Positions 15,647 through 17,694 of a stretch of DNA of 17,694 nucleotides are shown piece after piece. The stretch lies in the NCBI GenBank assembly GCA_032117135.1, contig JAULZV010000042.1, forward strand, positions 1 through 17,694, read 5' to 3'. The notes under the pieces are model-generated. The model saw nothing but the letters and a program-made list of their open reading frames with translations. It searched no databases and was not told the origin of the DNA. Made by a program: the position numbers and the translations under genes. Origin of the DNA: JAULZV01 sp032117135 (GTDB lineage Bacteria; Patescibacteriota; Minisyncoccia; Phycocordibacterales; JAACPR01). Every line of letters begins with the position of its first letter. The stretch's first letter is position 1.

Positions 15647-16972
15647 ATGAAGAAGTTTTTGAGTTCAGTACTAATAGGAGGATTGGCTGGCACAGCGCTT
15701 GCCTTTATTTTTGTATGGACAGTTCCTCAACTGCCTGATTTTTTTGCATCAACATTTTATCAAAATCTCCCAAAGCCAACGAACATCGCTTTAGCTCTTA
15801 AGGATCAATTTACTCCAACTTCGAGTCAATCTTTTATTCAGTCGGTAGATACCATGGTGGCTCAAGAAGGCAAAGTGGTATATGCAGATCTTGGCGCGAT
15901 GAAGATTACTCTTTTTGAAAATGGTCAACCGATGGGCGAGTACGAAATTGCTTCGATTGGACGAGAGGGAACTGCATGGCAAACTCCTATTGGTCAGTTT
16001 GATATGAGCTACAAAATCAAAAACCATTTTTCATCAATTGGACATGTATGGATGCCATACTCGATGCACTTTTTTGGAAACTATTTTATCCATGGATGGC
16101 CCTATGATGCAGCCGGCACTCCTGTCCCTGAAGGATATTCGGGTGGATGTATTAGACTCGAAACTGAGAATGCTCGTATGATCTATGAGTTTGTGGATTC
16201 GGATACGCAACTGGTGGTGACAAGTAGTGCAAACAGACTCGATGCTTCGGGTGAGTATGCATACGAAATACAACATGATGCGCCTGATATCTCGGCTGCC
16301 TATGTTGTGGCAGATCTCGAAAGTGGAGAAGTGATGACTGCTCAAAACGCGACGCAAGAAGTACCAGCTGGATCATTTGCATCTTTGATGGCAGGGATTA
16401 TTTCTCTTGAGACGCTTAATCAATATCAGCAGACGGTGTTTGAACAAGAGATTGTACCTATTTCAGATCTTTTGTATGCACTTCTTCTTTCAGATAGTGC
16501 TGAAGCAGGGACACTCCTTCAAACACACAAAAACAAACATCAGTATCTCCTTGATATGAATACTCGAGCGGACTCTATCGGTATGGCATCAACGACATAT
16601 AAAGATGTAACAGGTGAGATGGAGACAACCGTCACTACGCTTGAGGACACCTTTAGATTGATGCAATACATTGCATGGTATAAGCCGTTTGTGACCAAGT
16701 TGCTCACGCTCGAACAGTATCAAACAGATGGTGGTCAAGTATGGAAGACTACCTACCCACTTCGAAATCTCGAGGGATATCAGGCGGGATTTGCGAACGC
16801 TGAGAACACCGAAATGATTACCCTTGTAGATCTGACATTCTCAAGCGAGTCAGGATCTTCGGATAAGCGAAGTATTATACTTATTGTGCAGGGAAGTGAG
16901 CAGGCTCAGATGGATACGCAGGCGCTCTATGACTGGGTTACGCAACATGTGACACTCAGGGATCCGGAATAA
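15647..16972 (+). CDS. L,D-transpeptidase (YkuD) fused to a degenerate D,D-carboxypeptidase-like domain
   Basis: A 441-residue exported protein with an N-terminal anchor helix (about 4-25). The YkuD domain (about 75-192) has H149-G150 and the catalytic SGGCIRL (165-171, Cys168), so it should form 3-3 peptidoglycan cross-links or attach proteins. Residues about 215-438 track the S11 carboxypeptidase at 12525: AYVVADLESGEVM (218-230) matches SFIVADVETGKVL. The catalytic residues are lost, with SxxK now S243-F-A-S246, SxN now S282-D-S284, and the KxG region now QAGFANAEN (379-387). The second half therefore looks like a non-catalytic, perhaps peptidoglycan-binding, PBP fold. It is the last gene of the train; the stop is 8 bases before a GC-rich hairpin. 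Confidence 0.9.
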   Translation: MKKFLSSVLIGGLAGTALAFIFVWTVPQLPDFFASTFYQNLPKPTNIALALKDQFTPTSSQSFIQSVDTMVAQEGKVVYADLGAMKITLFENGQPMGEYEIASIGREGTAWQTPIGQFDMSYKIKNHFSSIGHVWMPYSMHFFGNYFIHGWPYDAAGTPVPEGYSGGCIRLETENARMIYEFVDSDTQLVVTSSANRLDASGEYAYEIQHDAPDISAAYVVADLESGEVMTAQNATQEVPAGSFASLMAGIISLETLNQYQQTVFEQEIVPISDLLYALLLSDSAEAGTLLQTHKNKHQYLLDMNTRADSIGMASTTYKDVTGEMETTVTTLEDTFRLMQYIAWYKPFVTKLLTLEQYQTDGGQVWKTTYPLRNLEGYQAGFANAENTEMITLVDLTFSSESGSSDKRSIILIVQGSEQAQMDTQALYDWVTQHVTLRDPE

Positions 16973-16980
16973 GAGTAAAA

Positions 16981-17010
16981 ATGCCCCGCGACCTGGCGGT
17001 CGCGGGGCAT
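16981..17010 (-). terminator. GC-rich hairpin, intrinsic terminator for the minus strand
   Basis: A perfect 13-bp stem (ATGCCCCGCGACC at 16981-16993 with 16998-17010) closed by the tetraloop TGGC. On the minus strand it is followed by TTTTACTC, giving a short U-tract, so it should end the gene at 17033-17518, whose stop lies 23 bases upstream. On the plus strand there is no U-tract (GGTGGATCTC follows), but the very stable stem may still halt the long gene train. Confidence 0.8.
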
Positions 17011-17032
17011 GGTGGATCTCTCGAAGAGACTG

Positions 17033-17518
17033 TTAGTGAGAAGGTGTGGGCAGTGGCCTGTCTACACCTCTTGCTCGTATCCCTTGAAGATGTTGCAGGG
17101 GTACAGGTGGATTCTTGGCGAAGTTGGTGATGATGGTCGGTCTGTGTTCAGGTAGGAACTCTTCATCGATAGGGAGATGCACGTGCGTGTTTTCTCTTTT
17201 TGTCAGGACCGGTTGCCAGCCCCAGCCGATCATCTTGTTGAGGTAGGGTTGATGTTCATTAAGAATCACTCCTTTCATATTGAAAACAACTTCTCCTTCT
17301 TGCTCGGCGATACCGAGCAGGGTTTCGCCACTTGTTTCAAAATGGAGAACACATTGTCCCAAGAGGACTATGGTACGATTCATGATGAGTGTGACGAATT
17401 GTTCGGAAGACACACGGTGTTCAAAACTGCGTTGAAAGACCAATGATTCGGGTTGTCCGGATTTCCTTCTGTCTGTTGAGAGGAGGGCTCTGATGGTGAC
17501 AATCAAGGTGGTGTCCAT
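17033..17518 (-). CDS. Hypothetical protein, GC-richer than its neighbours
   Basis: A 161-residue protein I do not recognise. It has no signal peptide or membrane helix. It has a beta-rich look in the middle (RTIVLLGQCVLHFETSGETL, 48-67; GEVVFNMKGVILNE, 75-88), a GWGWQPV motif (98-104), and a Pro/Arg-rich tail (about 122-161). The coding stretch is visibly GC-richer than the genes to its left, which suggests different origin or constraint. It has its own terminator hairpin just downstream. Its upstream leader on this strand is nearly free of G and holds CACCTACCA twice (17537-17529 and 17559-17551); no clear promoter or Shine-Dalgarno is seen. A competing plus-strand frame (17177-17446) exists, but this frame is longer and placed correctly for the terminator. 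Confidence 0.55.
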   Translation of the reverse strand: MDTTLIVTIRALLSTDRRKSGQPESLVFQRSFEHRVSSEQFVTLIMNRTIVLLGQCVLHFETSGETLLGIAEQEGEVVFNMKGVILNEHQPYLNKMIGWGWQPVLTKRENTHVHLPIDEEFLPEHRPTIITNFAKNPPVPLQHLQGIRARGVDRPLPTPSH

Positions 17519-17576
17519 TGTGTGAGGGTGGTAGGTGTGGATGGTGTAGATGGTAGGTGCAAGCTGACTTCCAACG

Positions 17577-17694
17577 AACTTTGAAGTAGGACAAGTAAAA
17601 GTTAAATTAATTGTCTATGAAAGAAATAAGAAAAACATACAAGCATCTTTCTTTTGAAGAAAGGTTTGTGATTGAAACATTATTAAAAAAGAAA
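17577..17694 (+). mobile_element. IS30-family insertion sequence, left end (cut by the window)
   Basis: The AT-rich stretch from about 17577 (ACTTTGAAGTAGGACAAG) to the transposase ATG is short, non-coding, and starts where base composition changes from GC-richer to AT-rich, as expected for the left terminal repeat of an IS. The exact boundary is a guess, because the matching right end and target duplication lie outside the window. Confidence 0.45.
17617..17694 (+). CDS. IS30-family transposase, N-terminal fragment
   Basis: The last 26 codons of the window read MKEIRKTYKHLSFEERFVIE and then TLLKKK. The YKHLSFEERFVIETLL pattern is the conserved N-terminal helix-turn-helix opening of IS30-family transposases, which cut and join DNA with a DDE catalytic domain further downstream. 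It is truncated only by the window end. The ATG is about 40 bases inside the proposed IS end. The short length leaves some doubt. Confidence 0.8.
   Translation, partial: MKEIRKTYKHLSFEERFVIETLLKKK

Noticed and set aside
17177..17446. 89-residue plus-strand frame opposite the hypothetical gene
   Set aside because: Shorter, lacks a promoter or start context, and the nearby hairpin has its U-tract on the other strand. It is treated as a shadow, though not ruled out.
1..17694. CRISPR array, rRNA, riboswitch or prophage structure
   Set aside because: No regularly spaced direct repeats, no rRNA-like sequence, no recognised aptamer core and no phage structural genes were seen.

Overview
The window looks like part of the chromosome of a Candidate Phyla Radiation (Patescibacteria, Parcubacteria-like) bacterium. 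This is inferred from AT-rich coding sequence, tightly packed genes, start codons that mostly lack a Shine-Dalgarno sequence, and divergent, often shortened versions of universal genes next to lineage-type small membrane proteins. TGA is used as a normal stop codon (for example at 9716-9718 and 10114-10116), which argues against the code-25 lineages Gracilibacteria and Absconditabacteria.

Layout. 1-265: a 193-bp inverted-repeat element rich in hairpins, then a promoter region. 266-2245: a GT4-type glycosyltransferase converging on miaA; miaA lies just downstream of a tRNA-Leu(CAA) on the minus strand, and that tRNA has the A36-A37-A38 signature that MiaA recognises. 2468-5860: parB and topA converge on a shared bidirectional terminator. 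6054-6658: a RelB/DinJ-YafQ type toxin-antitoxin pair with its own strong, apparently leaderless promoter. 6680-7558: dprA on the minus strand.

7558-16972 is one long plus-strand gene train: serS, an ftsQ-like gene, a small membrane protein, a membrane-anchored Clp-family ATPase, a D,D-carboxypeptidase, a tRNA-dihydrouridine synthase, dnaX and an L,D-transpeptidase. Gaps are 1-23 bases, and two junctions overlap by ATGA. The train mixes envelope building (FtsQ-like, D,D-carboxypeptidase, L,D-transpeptidase) with translation and replication. The carboxypeptidase would make the tetrapeptide stems that an L,D-transpeptidase uses for 3-3 cross-links.

The least ordinary object is the Clp-family ATPase. 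It has two N-terminal membrane segments, a first AAA+ domain that has lost every recognisable catalytic element, and an intact second ATPase site that lacks both the usual aromatic pore loop and a ClpP-docking tripeptide. It is translationally coupled to the small membrane protein and the FtsQ-like protein, suggesting a membrane AAA+ machine of the cell envelope. The L,D-transpeptidase is also unusual: its C-terminal half resembles the nearby D,D-carboxypeptidase but has lost that enzyme's catalytic residues.

16981-17694: a GC-rich hairpin, a GC-richer minus-strand gene of unknown function, and the first 26 codons of an IS30-family transposase cut by the window end.
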